Assembly: GCA_002316545.1 (NCBI GenBank)
Contig: DCDR01000002.1
Coordinates: 1 to 64,000, forward strand
Source: Candidatus Saccharibacteria bacterium UBA1050
GTDB taxonomy: Bacteria; Patescibacteriota; Saccharimonadia; Saccharimonadales; Saccharimonadaceae
Direction of reading: 5' to 3'
DNA length: 64,000 bases
Below the pieces are notes generated by a model. That model did no database searches, was not told the origin of the DNA, and worked only from the letters and a program-made list of their open reading frames with translations. Position 1 is the first letter of the stretch; every line of letters begins with the position of its first letter. Positions 6,493 to 15,181 of this stretch are shown here, one piece after another. The position numbers and the translations under genes were made by a program.

Positions 6493-7452
6493 TTACCGGT
6501 AAAACGCTTTACCTTCTACTCGTATATCAACATACCGAGCTTGAGTACCGGTAGTGCGCAACCATTTGACCACACGCCCCATATCCTCGGCCTGCTCCCC
6601 TGCTGACCGATCGACCGATAACTTAAAGTATGGCCGAATACCCCTTACATACGCAGTAATTTGCCGCGTTGTCTGCGAAGGAATGGTAATACGGGTAATC
6701 ACCAGACGCTGCTCCTTAGCGAGCCCGATTACCCGACCAACAAAACCTAAGAAACGCTGACTCGTAACCGCTTGGTTATTCGCTGAAGGAATACCACTAT
6801 TGTCGGTGATTTTTAGTGTTGGCTCACTATAGAAATTGCGATCAAACACTACGCCGGATGCGTCGACGTACTGTGTGCTGCCAGCGATACTCCACCTGGC
6901 TAATGGTTCTCTCGGAATTATCTCGACTGTCGCTTGACCAAAGCCGCCACTTGGCTCAATACTAATCGCTTTGATTTCTGGCTGGAGGGCTTGAACATGA
7001 CGAAGTAAAGCATCACTATTGAGTAGTGTACGTAGGCGCTCAGCTGGTCTGGCCGCGTAATAGCTATCTATTGCTTGCTCATAGGTGGAGGTATCGGCCT
7101 GCGTGAGCTGATTAGGCGTCGTAACAGCGATGTGTACCGCGTAAGTGGCCACGAGCTGGCTTAATATCATGTATAGCGCCGCGGCGGCGGCTACAGCTCC
7201 CACGAAATATACCAGTAATCTGCGGCGTAGCTTCGTAAGGTGATGCACATGGGCTCGCGGTGATCGAAGCTCGGCATTTAATTCATTTGTACTGGCAACC
7301 TGCGCCGATGAGCTACCCGTTAGTGTTCGATTACGCAAAAAAGAATACCGCTGAGATAGATTAGGGCTGGTGGGTCGCTCGACTTCGCCACCACGTCGAC
7401 GTGGCGGAGTATTTTTGGAGCTATCGGATGACTTAGAAAAAAATTTGGGCAT
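6493..7452 (-). CDS. ftsQ: FtsQ/DivIB-like division protein
   Basis: A 319-aa bitopic membrane protein: about 75 polar cytoplasmic residues rich in Arg and Ser, one membrane helix at about 79-102, then an extracytoplasmic part with a POTRA-like start (VHIAVTTPNQLTQAD) and a FtsQ beta domain (IKAISIEPSGGFGQATVEIIPREPLARWSI). FtsQ links FtsL and FtsB to the divisome and helps recruit FtsW/FtsI. It is last in the dcw operon, 27 nt after murG, the usual place when ftsA and ftsZ lie elsewhere. The sequence is divergent, so the call rests on topology, domain pattern and position. Confidence 0.8.
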   Translation of the reverse strand: MPKFFSKSSDSSKNTPPRRRGGEVERPTSPNLSQRYSFLRNRTLTGSSSAQVASTNELNAELRSPRAHVHHLTKLRRRLLVYFVGAVAAAAALYMILSQLVATYAVHIAVTTPNQLTQADTSTYEQAIDSYYAARPAERLRTLLNSDALLRHVQALQPEIKAISIEPSGGFGQATVEIIPREPLARWSIAGSTQYVDASGVVFDRNFYSEPTLKITDNSGIPSANNQAVTSQRFLGFVGRVIGLAKEQRLVITRITIPSQTTRQITAYVRGIRPYFKLSVDRSAGEQAEDMGRVVKWLRTTGTQARYVDIRVEGKAFYR

Positions 7453-7479
7453 GTCTCTTATGCTAATTGTATCAGATAG

Positions 7480-8643
7480 TTACGCTCGTTTACTGGCCAG
7501 AATAAGCACTGCAACCTCGTGCGCGGCGTCTGGGCGCGCAAACTGCCGAATCGCCTGCGACAAATGATCTTTTTGCTCGGGTGAGTGTAAAATCGCATCG
7601 ATAGTCTGAACAAGTACGGTAGGGTTTTCTTCGACGACAGCGTCATCAAGTACTACTGCTGCCCCTTTTTCCTCATAGCGTGCCGCATTGGTGAGTTGAT
7701 GGCCACCAGTAAGCTGCGCATTTGGTATAAGGATTGTCGGCTTAGCCAATGCTGCTACTTCTAAAAGGGTAGTTGCCCCTGCCCTGCCCACCACTACATC
7801 TGCAGCGGCAAACGCTACATACAAATCTTGTACTGCCAAAAACGGCTCAATCCGAAGCGCCGTAGACTGCTCTTCGTCAAGTGCATTGCTGACTTCTTCA
7901 AAGTGGCTCTTCCCTGTTAACAAAAGTACGTCAGCGTGTTCGGTTATGTTACTCGAGCAAGCCACTACGGCATCATTGATGACTTTTGCCCCTAAGCCAC
8001 CTCCGGTGATGACAACAAATGGACGATTCTCCGCAATGCCGAGCTGAGTTTTAGCCTCACGCTGTTTTTCCTCTGAGACTGGACGTAGTGACGGGTCGAG
8101 TGGCACGCCCGTATAGTGAGCAAGCGATGTTGGGTAATCATAGTATTCCAGCGGCGCACCGGTAGCTATCGCCACTGCCCATTTAGCAAGAATTTTATTG
8201 GTAAGCCCAGCATGCGTATCTGAATCGTGTATTACCAAGGGTATGCGTAATACTCGCGCCGCAACACCAACAGGCAGACACACATAGCCACCTTTTGTAA
8301 AAATTACATCAGGTCTCCAGAAGATTAGTTTTAGTGTACTTTGCAGAGTACCCGCGGCTATTTTTACTGTGTCTACGATATTTGGAAGCACGATAGTGCG
8401 AAGCTGCAGTAATTGCTTCCAAACTGGAATGTTGTGGTAGCGCCTAAACTTGCCCGATATGATTGTTTCTACCGGTAAATTGGCATCGACACTACGCATC
8501 GTTGCCCGTGCCTCAGCCAGGAATTTTTTGTCACACCAAAATCGAATTTCGTGTTGGTCGCTATCTTTTTGGAGTTCAGATACGATTGCCGCGACTGGCG
8601 TAACGTGTCCGCCCGACCCCCCGCCGACTGCGAGAATCTTCAT
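7480..8643 (-). CDS. murG: MurG, UDP-GlcNAc:lipid I N-acetylglucosaminyltransferase
   Basis: A 387-aa peripheral membrane GT28 enzyme that converts lipid I to lipid II. The N-terminal GGGSGGHVTPVAAI loop binds the lipid phosphate; the C-terminal nucleotide-binding domain holds FVVITGGGLGAKVIN and GRAGATTLLEVAAL. The start ATG 8643 (MKILAVGGG) was chosen because AAGGAG lies 5 nt upstream; an in-frame start 5 codons earlier has no such site. It overlaps the end of ftsW by 68 nt, so the two are probably translationally coupled. Confidence 0.95.
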   Translation of the reverse strand: MKILAVGGGSGGHVTPVAAIVSELQKDSDQHEIRFWCDKKFLAEARATMRSVDANLPVETIISGKFRRYHNIPVWKQLLQLRTIVLPNIVDTVKIAAGTLQSTLKLIFWRPDVIFTKGGYVCLPVGVAARVLRIPLVIHDSDTHAGLTNKILAKWAVAIATGAPLEYYDYPTSLAHYTGVPLDPSLRPVSEEKQREAKTQLGIAENRPFVVITGGGLGAKVINDAVVACSSNITEHADVLLLTGKSHFEEVSNALDEEQSTALRIEPFLAVQDLYVAFAAADVVVGRAGATTLLEVAALAKPTILIPNAQLTGGHQLTNAARYEEKGAAVVLDDAVVEENPTVLVQTIDAILHSPEQKDHLSQAIRQFARPDAAHEVAVLILASKRA

Positions 8644-9853
8644 AGCGCGCTCCTTCACTTATTGTTCTGTGTGTTGTGTACCGAGATAGTTGGAATGCCA
8701 AACCAAGTGCTCCGGCGATGAACACCATGCTGGTTCCACCAAAGCTTAGCAGTGGCAATGTAATACCAGTGAGCGGAAATATGCCTGTCATAGCGGCCAC
8801 ATTCAGTATTACATGCGCAGCCAACCAGCCAAATACTCCCACTACCAGCAGTTGCTCTTCTAGGCCTGGAAGTTTATCGGCTACGTTCAAAATTCGCAGA
8901 AGCAGCGCAGTAAATAATATCAGCACCAAAACCAGCCCAACGAAGCCGAAGGTCTCGCCCATTATGGCGAATACCGAGTCGTTGATGGCCTCAGGCAAGT
9001 AGCCGGTTGCTTGCACGCTATTGCCAATACCAACGCCGAGCAGACCACCGCTTCCGATAGCTATCTTTGCGTGGGCAATATGGTAGGTTTCGGCATCACT
9101 TACCGATGCACTGTCGCCCTGCAAAAATGCCGTGATACGATCCACGCGGTGTGGCGCAATAATAATAAGCAGAACGCCAGCAACTAGTGCGACCAGTCCA
9201 AGCCCTAAAGCAACTCGCAATTTAAGCCCAGCAACAAGCATCATGGTGGCAAGAATAGCTAACATAGCAAGGCCGGTGCCCATATCCTTCTGAATACCGA
9301 TCACGAGCACTGCGATTACAAAAAATAGTGCACCGAGTGGAATGATTGACTTGTACGTATCATTCAGTAACCCTTGCTTTGTGCGAGTCGCAATAAACCC
9401 AGAGGCAAAAAGCAGCAAACCAAGCTTTAAGAATTCAGATGGCTGAACACTCCCTAAGGGGCCAAGGTCGAACCACCGACACGCGCCCAAACTACACTGG
9501 GCAATCCCCAACTGAAGCCAGCCAGCCACTGCCAATATTCCGCAAGCTATTAGGCCAGCATACAGCACTTGTTTTGATCGCTGTTGCAACCATTGATACG
9601 GCAAACGTGCCATTAAAAAGAACACTGCGACGGCAAGTGCTAAGCTAAGTACCTGCTTGGTAAAAAAGTACGATGCGCTGTAAAAATCGGTACCATACGC
9701 TGAGTTAAGTACCTGTGCCCTCTGTGGGCCTATCGCATACATCACAATCAAGCCAAGCAGCATCAGTAGCCCCATAAATAGTACGATTTGATAATCTGGC
9801 CGGTGGCGTCGCACGACTTGTGAGGTAGCTTGAGCTCGCCTTCCAGAAAACAT
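8576..9853 (-). CDS. ftsW: FtsW, SEDS peptidoglycan glycosyltransferase of the divisome
   Basis: A 425-aa polytopic SEDS protein that polymerises lipid II at the septum together with the class B PBP encoded two genes upstream. About ten membrane helices and the SEDS signatures VQPSEFLKLGLLLF, GIQKDMGTGLAML and LPLLSFGGTSM are present. The start at 9853 (MFSGRR) overlaps the mraY stop closely (TAGacATG) and has GGAGG upstream; starting earlier would add a 23-residue arginine-rich segment lying within mraY. The C-terminus is a basic cytoplasmic tail. Confidence 0.93.
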   Translation of the reverse strand: MFSGRRAQATSQVVRRHRPDYQIVLFMGLLMLLGLIVMYAIGPQRAQVLNSAYGTDFYSASYFFTKQVLSLALAVAVFFLMARLPYQWLQQRSKQVLYAGLIACGILAVAGWLQLGIAQCSLGACRWFDLGPLGSVQPSEFLKLGLLLFASGFIATRTKQGLLNDTYKSIIPLGALFFVIAVLVIGIQKDMGTGLAMLAILATMMLVAGLKLRVALGLGLVALVAGVLLIIIAPHRVDRITAFLQGDSASVSDAETYHIAHAKIAIGSGGLLGVGIGNSVQATGYLPEAINDSVFAIMGETFGFVGLVLVLILFTALLLRILNVADKLPGLEEQLLVVGVFGWLAAHVILNVAAMTGIFPLTGITLPLLSFGGTSMVFIAGALGLAFQLSRYTTHRTISEGARYEDSRSRRGVGRTRYASRGNRI

Positions 9854-9855
9854 GT

Positions 9856-10896
9856 CTAAACGTGGCCTCCTGCAAGTGCCAGTAACACCCCAAAGCTTGC
9901 TGCCACGCAGCCAATGACCCAAAAGCGCATCGTGACCTTTACCTCTGGCCAGCCAATCGCTTCGAGATGATGATGGATCGGTGCTGAAATAAATATTCGT
10001 CGACCAAAGAATCGCTTCGAAATAATCTGAAGCAAGCTTGAGCCAGCTTCAATAACGAACAATATACCGATGATAGGAAGTAAGAACAGCGAATTTGTGA
10101 GCATGGCTATCACACCAAGTGAAGCGCCATAGGCAAAGCTTCCCACATCCCCCATAAAGAACCTAGCCGGGTAAATATTGAACCACAGGTAGCTTAGAAG
10201 CGCGCCAATGGCAGTAAAGCAAAAGCCTGCCAATATAAACTGACTCTGCAGCAGCGCTATCAGCCCAAACGCACCATAGCTCATCGCGAGAAGCCCACCA
10301 GCCAATCCATCGAGCCCATCGCTGATATTTACGGCGTTGGCAATGGCAGTCACTACGAAAGCAAATACCGGCACAATCAGCCAGCCAAGCTCTACAGGCC
10401 CAATAAACGGCACCCACACGTCGCTAAAGCCTAGGCGAGCATAAAAGAACCAACCAAGCGCGGTGCCAAGCGCGGCAATCATCGTAAACTTAATACTACT
10501 ACGCATACCCGCCACGCCGTGACCATTGCCCCGAAGATTGATAATGTCATCTAGTAAGCCAATAATCGCGCCGCCTATCAGCGCCGCAAGTGGAAGCCAT
10601 GTTTGACCTCTATCGAGATTAAGTCCAAAGGTCACAGCGCCGATTGTCACTACGCCAATCACTCCCGCCATTGTAGGAATGTTCCGTTCAAACTTGCTCT
10701 TATGAAGCACGTTAAATACGTTCAACTTCTCGCCAGTTGTGCTGGTGGTTCGTTGCTTTTTCCAAAACTTAAAACGATACGCAACATACGTATAAAACGG
10801 TGTCAAAGCCATAGCGAGCATAAAGGCAATCGCGCTTATCAAGAATAGTTGTATCATCTCGGGTGTTACGACGTCGTAGGTCAATGATTGTTTCAT
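9856..10896 (-). CDS. mraY: MraY, phospho-MurNAc-pentapeptide transferase
   Basis: A 346-aa, about ten-helix membrane enzyme that makes lipid I from UDP-MurNAc-pentapeptide and undecaprenyl phosphate. Family motifs: LLDDIINLRGNGHG (Asp pair for Mg2+), NAVNISDGLDGLAGG, FMGDVGSFAYG and the histidine cluster APIHHHLEAIGW. It begins 2 nt after the PBP stop, with AAAGG just upstream, and leads into ftsW. Confidence 0.95.
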   Translation of the reverse strand: MKQSLTYDVVTPEMIQLFLISAIAFMLAMALTPFYTYVAYRFKFWKKQRTTSTTGEKLNVFNVLHKSKFERNIPTMAGVIGVVTIGAVTFGLNLDRGQTWLPLAALIGGAIIGLLDDIINLRGNGHGVAGMRSSIKFTMIAALGTALGWFFYARLGFSDVWVPFIGPVELGWLIVPVFAFVVTAIANAVNISDGLDGLAGGLLAMSYGAFGLIALLQSQFILAGFCFTAIGALLSYLWFNIYPARFFMGDVGSFAYGASLGVIAMLTNSLFLLPIIGILFVIEAGSSLLQIISKRFFGRRIFISAPIHHHLEAIGWPEVKVTMRFWVIGCVAASFGVLLALAGGHV

Positions 10897-10898
10897 GG

Positions 10899-12635
10899 TT
10901 AGCCTTTTGGTTGTAATTTTAGGTAATCTATCATCCAGTTGGAAATGTCGGTAAAAATGGGAAGAGCATGGTCGCCGCCGTTCAGGGCTCTACCTTTACT
11001 TGACACCCGTACCATTATGACATATTTAGGCTTCGTATCGCCACCAAATCCAATGTAGGTACCGGTTGTTTCGTCAAAGGTGTATTCACCATTTACGATA
11101 TCTTGTGAGGTTCCTGTTTTTCCGCCAATATCATAGCCTTTTCGGTCGTTGCCAGCATAAAACTCACGACGTGCTTTTAATATCATAGTGCGCATTGTCG
11201 CCGAAGTAGAAGCGTTTATCACATTCTCTTGAGGCTTCTTTTGTTTCGCTGGCACAATGTCACCATCATCATTCAAATTACCCTTAATGATGGTTGGGTA
11301 ATAGTAGGTTCCGCCATTTATAAGTGAGCTAAAGCCAGCCGCCACTTGTATCATGGTTGGGTTCATTCCCTGTCCGAATGACATATTGGAGTAGCGCACT
11401 GCGTTCCCTTCTACAGCCGTAGGCGGAATCAATTCACCGGGCACTTCGCCGGTCGTTTCAATACCGGTCATTTGCCCCAGGTGGAATCGATCGTGGAAAT
11501 AGCTGTACATGGTGTTGCGAGCCTGCCTATTAATCGTACCTCCGCCAAGCCGTTGAGCTACGGTCACCATTCCTGTATTAAGCGACCATGTCAGTGCATG
11601 CTGAATCGAAATTGTACCAGTCTGACCCTTTGTCGCATTGGTTATCGTTCGGTCATCTATCGTGATGTAGTCTGTATTCACATAGGTAGACTGTGGCGTA
11701 ATCGTATTGGTGTTAATACCCGTCGCTACGGTAAAGGTCTTCACGACAGATCCCGGCTCGTATGGGTCGCTCACTACGGCGTTATTAAAAGCGTTAGCAT
11801 TGGTAACCTTCGCGAATTTAGAGGGATTATAGGTAGGAAAATTAGCCATTGCGAGCACTGAGCCATCGTTTGGATCCATCACTATTACACTGCCGTCGGT
11901 GGCCCCAATCTTGCGTAGGCCATCAGACAGTGCCTTTTCAGTGTAAGCTTGTACATTTCTATCAAGCGTCAGCACAATATTTGCACCATTTTGCGCTGGA
12001 ATATTCACATTACGATTACCAATGGTGAGCGGAACATTACTTACATCCGTTACCGATTGCAACATACCATCCTTGCCCCGTAGCTGCTTGTCGAAACGTC
12101 CTTCAATACCGTACTGGCCTTTTTGGTCGTAGTTTACAAAACCAAGCGTTTGCGCAGCCAAAGTACCTTCCGGGTACACGCGACGAACCACCGCCTGAAA
12201 ACCAATACCGGCGAGTTCTTTCTTTTTTATCAATTCAGCCTGGCGGCGTGTCACGTTTTTCGCAACCACTTGGTAGCGTGTATCTTTTTTGTCTACTAGT
12301 TTCGCAAACCCATCGACTGTATTGCCTCCAGCGACTTCACGTATAACATCTTTCACAGCCTCTGGGTCGGTAATAATTTTTGGATCAACAAACATCGTAT
12401 ACACGGTTTCATTTAGCACCACCTTCACTGGCGTGCCGTTGTCTTCCATGTATATTTCGCCTCGAGTCGCCGGGATGGTCAGTCGCTTCACTTGCTCGGC
12501 ATCGGCCAAAATTGAATATTTGCTATGCTCAATAACTTGCAAGTAAAAAAGTCGCACGACAAACACCGCCATCAAAAATACTGAGGCGATAATAAGCATG
12601 CGAATACGGCTGTGGCTTATCGATTGAAACGGCAT
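10899..12635 (-). CDS. ftsI: class B penicillin-binding protein (FtsI/PBP2B-type transpeptidase)
   Basis: A 578-aa bitopic D,D-transpeptidase that cross-links septal peptidoglycan. Membrane helix about 12-33; dimerisation (pedestal) domain about 50-215; transpeptidase domain with SVVK at 296-299, SLN at 351-353 and KTG at 506-508, all intact. It lies between the ftsL-like gene and mraY. murE and murF, which often follow ftsI, are missing here. No PASTA domains are present. Confidence 0.92.
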   Translation of the reverse strand: MPFQSISHSRIRMLIIASVFLMAVFVVRLFYLQVIEHSKYSILADAEQVKRLTIPATRGEIYMEDNGTPVKVVLNETVYTMFVDPKIITDPEAVKDVIREVAGGNTVDGFAKLVDKKDTRYQVVAKNVTRRQAELIKKKELAGIGFQAVVRRVYPEGTLAAQTLGFVNYDQKGQYGIEGRFDKQLRGKDGMLQSVTDVSNVPLTIGNRNVNIPAQNGANIVLTLDRNVQAYTEKALSDGLRKIGATDGSVIVMDPNDGSVLAMANFPTYNPSKFAKVTNANAFNNAVVSDPYEPGSVVKTFTVATGINTNTITPQSTYVNTDYITIDDRTITNATKGQTGTISIQHALTWSLNTGMVTVAQRLGGGTINRQARNTMYSYFHDRFHLGQMTGIETTGEVPGELIPPTAVEGNAVRYSNMSFGQGMNPTMIQVAAGFSSLINGGTYYYPTIIKGNLNDDGDIVPAKQKKPQENVINASTSATMRTMILKARREFYAGNDRKGYDIGGKTGTSQDIVNGEYTFDETTGTYIGFGGDTKPKYVIMVRVSSKGRALNGGDHALPIFTDISNWMIDYLKLQPKG

Positions 12636-12650
12636 AGCGGTAATAATTGT

Positions 12651-12998
12651 TTATTGAGATACGTGCTGCGGAGCGCCTGGAGAGGTCATCGCGCGAGCAA
12701 CGCTGCTGTTACGCACTGAGTCCAGTGCAGTAAGGCGTGCGTTTTCAACTTCGAGATCTGTTTTCTCGGTTGAAAGCTCGGCAATCTTGGTCTCTATCTT
12801 TTGGGCTTCGTAGTCGTAACTCGTGGCTTTCGTCGCCTGCGTCAGGTATATCAAGCCTAATACCGTAATCATCAGTGCTACAAGCACTGTATGTGTCACG
12901 GGGCCAAGCTTTACACTAGACGTAAATGCGACTGAGTTATACCCTCTCGTCATGCCTGTGCGCCGACGAGCGTATGTGGTGGATGAATAATACGACAT
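12651..12998 (-). CDS. ftsL: FtsL-like division protein
   Basis: A 115-aa bitopic protein: basic N-terminus of about 30 residues, a membrane helix at about 36-56 (THTVLVALMITVLGLIYLTQ) and a short heptad-like helix at about 60-95. This matches FtsL in size and topology, and position between rsmH and the class B PBP is where ftsL is found. FtsL sequence is poorly conserved, so the name rests on context. It would pair with FtsB and FtsQ to activate FtsWI. Confidence 0.75.
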   Translation of the reverse strand: MSYYSSTTYARRRTGMTRGYNSVAFTSSVKLGPVTHTVLVALMITVLGLIYLTQATKATSYDYEAQKIETKIAELSTEKTDLEVENARLTALDSVRNSSVARAMTSPGAPQHVSQ

Positions 12999-13087
12999 GT
13001 GGTGGATAGTTTGTTTTTGTTTTTATGTTTGTATTAGCCGACCTGGCTGGGGCGCCCTAAATACGGCACGCCCCATTGCCAACGTCG

Positions 13088-13153
13088 TTATTTGAACCGG
13101 ACGGTCACTTTTGTTTCGACCGACTGGTTTTGCACTGGAATGTGGATTGGCAT
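13088..13153 (-). CDS. 21-aa small ORF between rsmH and ftsL
   Basis: A very strong ribosome site (GGAAGGAGG, about 7 nt before ATG 13153) precedes a 21-codon frame beginning MPIHIPVQNQ and ending TVRFK, stop TAA at 13088. It starts 28 nt after the rsmH stop. A G+C-rich inverted repeat (GGGGCG/CGCCCC) follows at about 13042-13070 before ftsL. The peptide has no membrane segment. It may be a real microprotein or a leader peptide coupling translation within the operon; no homology is recognised. Confidence 0.45.
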   Translation of the reverse strand: MPIHIPVQNQSVETKVTVRFK

Positions 13154-13181
13154 CTAAAATGCCTCCTTCCAATTGTTGTGT

Positions 13182-14093
13182 TTATTTTTTCACTGCGACA
13201 CGAAGCTTGGCGCTTCGACTTCGCGGATTGTGAACGTCGTAAGTTGCTCCGTCGATAGGTTTTTTGGTCAGAACATCTAGATCTGCTTCGTAGCCTGCCT
13301 CAGCATGTTCCTTGAAGAACTGCTTTACCAATCTATCTTCTAAGCTGTGAAAGCTTAGAATGCCGACTCTTCCCCCTACGGTCAGTAGGTCTGGAATACA
13401 TCTTAGAAGTGTCTCTAGTTGCCCCAACTCGTCATTGACGGCAATGCGGAGCGCTTGAAAAGTACGCGTAGCAGGATGAGTCCTTTGCCAGCTGCCACGA
13501 TGTGTGCCCAGTACACAGTCAGAGAGTTCTTTGGTGCTCGAAAACGGTCGCTGAGCAATAATTGCTTTAGCAATACGTTTTGCCACACTGGTGCGTTCTT
13601 CACCATACATGGCGATGATGCGCACTAACTCTGCTTCACGGGCTGTATTAACCAGTGTTGCAGCGTTCTTTTCAAGGCGCTGGTCCATCCGCATATCGAG
13701 CGGACCGTCCATTGAAAAAGAAAACCCTCGTTCTGCTCTATCGAGCTGTGGTGACGACACCCCTAGATCCACAAAGATAAGATCAAACTGCTTTCCCTGC
13801 TCGCGAAGTGCCTGTGCGGCACTCACGAAATCGGTATGAAGCAGTATTGCTCCCTTTTGTTCAAATACTGCAAGCTCGTTAATCGCCATTTGATCGCGAT
13901 CAACCAGCACTGCATTCGAGTACGCATTGGTTTTGGCTAAAAATGCCGCCGCGTGACCGCCATAACCAGCAGTTAGGTCTAAATACGACTCTGCTTGCTT
14001 AGGCTGCATCACGTCAATGCATGTATCGAGTAATACCGGAACATGTAAACGAGCCTTCGGCTCATCTTGTGGTGGATGTTCATTTATACTCAT
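13182..14093 (-). CDS. rsmH: RsmH, 16S rRNA (cytosine(1402)-N4)-methyltransferase
   Basis: A 303-aa SAM-dependent methyltransferase (formerly MraW). Motif I YLDLTAGYGGHAAAFL at about 36-51, the family signature DLGVSSPQLDRAERGFSF and motif GRVGILSFHSLEDRLVKQFF are intact. It methylates N4 of C1402 in the decoding centre. It is the second protein gene of the dcw operon but is separated from mraZ by about 500 nt of structured non-coding DNA. GGGGAG abuts the ATG at 14093, too close for a normal ribosome site. Confidence 0.95.
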   Translation of the reverse strand: MSINEHPPQDEPKARLHVPVLLDTCIDVMQPKQAESYLDLTAGYGGHAAAFLAKTNAYSNAVLVDRDQMAINELAVFEQKGAILLHTDFVSAAQALREQGKQFDLIFVDLGVSSPQLDRAERGFSFSMDGPLDMRMDQRLEKNAATLVNTAREAELVRIIAMYGEERTSVAKRIAKAIIAQRPFSSTKELSDCVLGTHRGSWQRTHPATRTFQALRIAVNDELGQLETLLRCIPDLLTVGGRVGILSFHSLEDRLVKQFFKEHAEAGYEADLDVLTKKPIDGATYDVHNPRSRSAKLRVAVKK

Positions 14094-14591
14094 CTCCCCT
14101 ACTATAGCATGCGCTATGAGGAGCTTCTGGGCTATCGCGTTTCGTGCTTATACGCATTTTCTCGTTGAGAAGCGCAGAAGGGTTGTACAAAAGTACTACC
14201 CTTTGAGCATCGCAAACGAAAAATGTCGTAGAAGCCGAAAAGCATGTACGGGCAGCTAGCCTTGCTAGCTGGCAGGTGCATGCGGCGCGAAGTTCAGAAG
14301 TCGAGATCACCTAACTGGCAATAAATGCCTGTTTGTTTTTTGTTGTTTTTGTTTTTGTTTATAAGTTACCGTGTATGATTTGTAGTTGGTTGAATTACCG
14401 TGTAATTCATACCGGGTCATACAAGGTTGAGAGACTTATGTGTGAGGTGGAGTTTTTTGGGAGGTGTGTATTGTAAGGAAGGTTCAAGCGATCGGTTAAT
14501 GTGTTTCGCCTATCCACGACATTATTGCCAGATAGGTGGTCTCGAGGTATGTTTTCGTTTGGGTTGTTAAGTTACAACAACATTAGGTTTA
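14094..14591. other. structured 500-nt gap between mraZ and rsmH
   Basis: No gene is convincing on either strand. The stretch is packed with inverted repeats. A 23-nt pair (14302-14324 and 14522-14544, two mismatches) encloses about 200 nt holding TGTATGA/TCATACA around GAATTA/TAATTC. Outside it lie CAGCTAGC-CTT-GCTAGCTG inside GCATG/CATGC (about 14242-14285), AAGGGT-T-GTAC/GTAC-T-ACCCTT (14178-14203) and TTCTC-GTT-GAGAA (14158-14170). It could be a long structured mRNA spacer, a processed RNA or a separate RNA gene. Confidence 0.5.
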
Positions 14592-14954
14592 TCACGCGTC
14601 GGCCTCGGTTGCCATCAGCCGCCAGTAGGCGCCTGCTCGAACGGCCACGACTTGCTTGTCGATGCCCGCATAGTCGAGTAGGTGCTGCTCTAGCGTTACT
14701 CGGCCTTGTTTTTGGTCGAGTTCAGCTGAAGTTTTACCGCGTCGGAATCGAACGTTTAAATCAGCAACCGCTTCGTCTAGGATATTGCCGCCTAGCGCAG
14801 GTTCTACTTCCCTATCCCACACTTGTTGCGGGTAGAGGTGCAGATAGTTGCCGAATCCTCGGGTTACAACTACACCGCTGGCAAATTCATTTCGAAGCTC
14901 TGATGGTATGGTTAACCGTCGTTTTTCGTCGAGCTTTCGTTCGAAATAGTCCAT
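14592..14954 (-). CDS. mraZ: MraZ, transcriptional regulator of the dcw operon
   Basis: A 120-aa protein with two SpoVT/AbrB-like domains (first DEKRRLTIPSELRNEF, second DQKQGRVTLEQHLLDYAGID), each with the R-V/L-T-I/L-P/E-like core of the family. MraZ binds GTGGG-type repeats at its own promoter and represses or tunes the cluster in Escherichia coli and Mycoplasma. Matching repeats lie just upstream here, so autoregulation is likely. It is the first gene of the dcw operon. Confidence 0.92.
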   Translation of the reverse strand: MDYFERKLDEKRRLTIPSELRNEFASGVVVTRGFGNYLHLYPQQVWDREVEPALGGNILDEAVADLNVRFRRGKTSAELDQKQGRVTLEQHLLDYAGIDKQVVAVRAGAYWRLMATEADA

Positions 14955-15051
14955 TGCCGTATCTGTGTATCTGTTCGCCGTTCCTTCGACCGCTTACGAG
15001 TGATATTATTTTTTAATGTTTAGTGGTTGTTTGTTTGTGTAGCGAGCGGTT

Positions 15052-15098
15052 ACCCACTTTTTTCCACTGACCTTACTATAATACCCACTGCTACCCAC
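15052..15098 (-). promoter_or_regulatory. MraZ boxes overlapping the mraZ promoter
   Basis: On the minus strand four GTGG(G/A) repeats occur in two pairs (plus positions 15094-15098 and 15084-15088, then 15063-15067 and 15053-15057). Each pair has the 10-nt period known for MraZ sites. They overlap a promoter read on the minus strand as TTGCAG, 17 nt, TATAGT. Confidence 0.6.
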
Positions 15099-15140
15099 TG
15101 CAAGAGTATTTTTTATCTTTTTCAGGTTTCTTTCAGACTT

Positions 15141-15162
15141 TTTTCCACAGTTTTGTGGATAA
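15141..15162. promoter_or_regulatory. inverted DnaA-box pair upstream of mraZ
   Basis: A perfect box (TTATCCACA on the minus strand, 15154-15162) faces a near match (TTTTCCACA, 15141-15149) across 4 nt. No dnaA or dnaN gene is nearby, so a transcriptional role is likelier than an origin. Confidence 0.45.
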
Positions 15163-15181
15163 ACACTTTCTCTAAAGAGAA

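Noticed and set aside
14080..14310. Small coding frames in the mraZ-rsmH gap
   Set aside because: Frames on both strands run through hairpins, lack ribosome sites and give Cys/Arg-rich products without domain character.
15141..15162. Replication origin
   Set aside because: Only one pair of DnaA boxes, no AT-rich unwinding cluster with further boxes, and no dnaA, dnaN or gyrase genes nearby.
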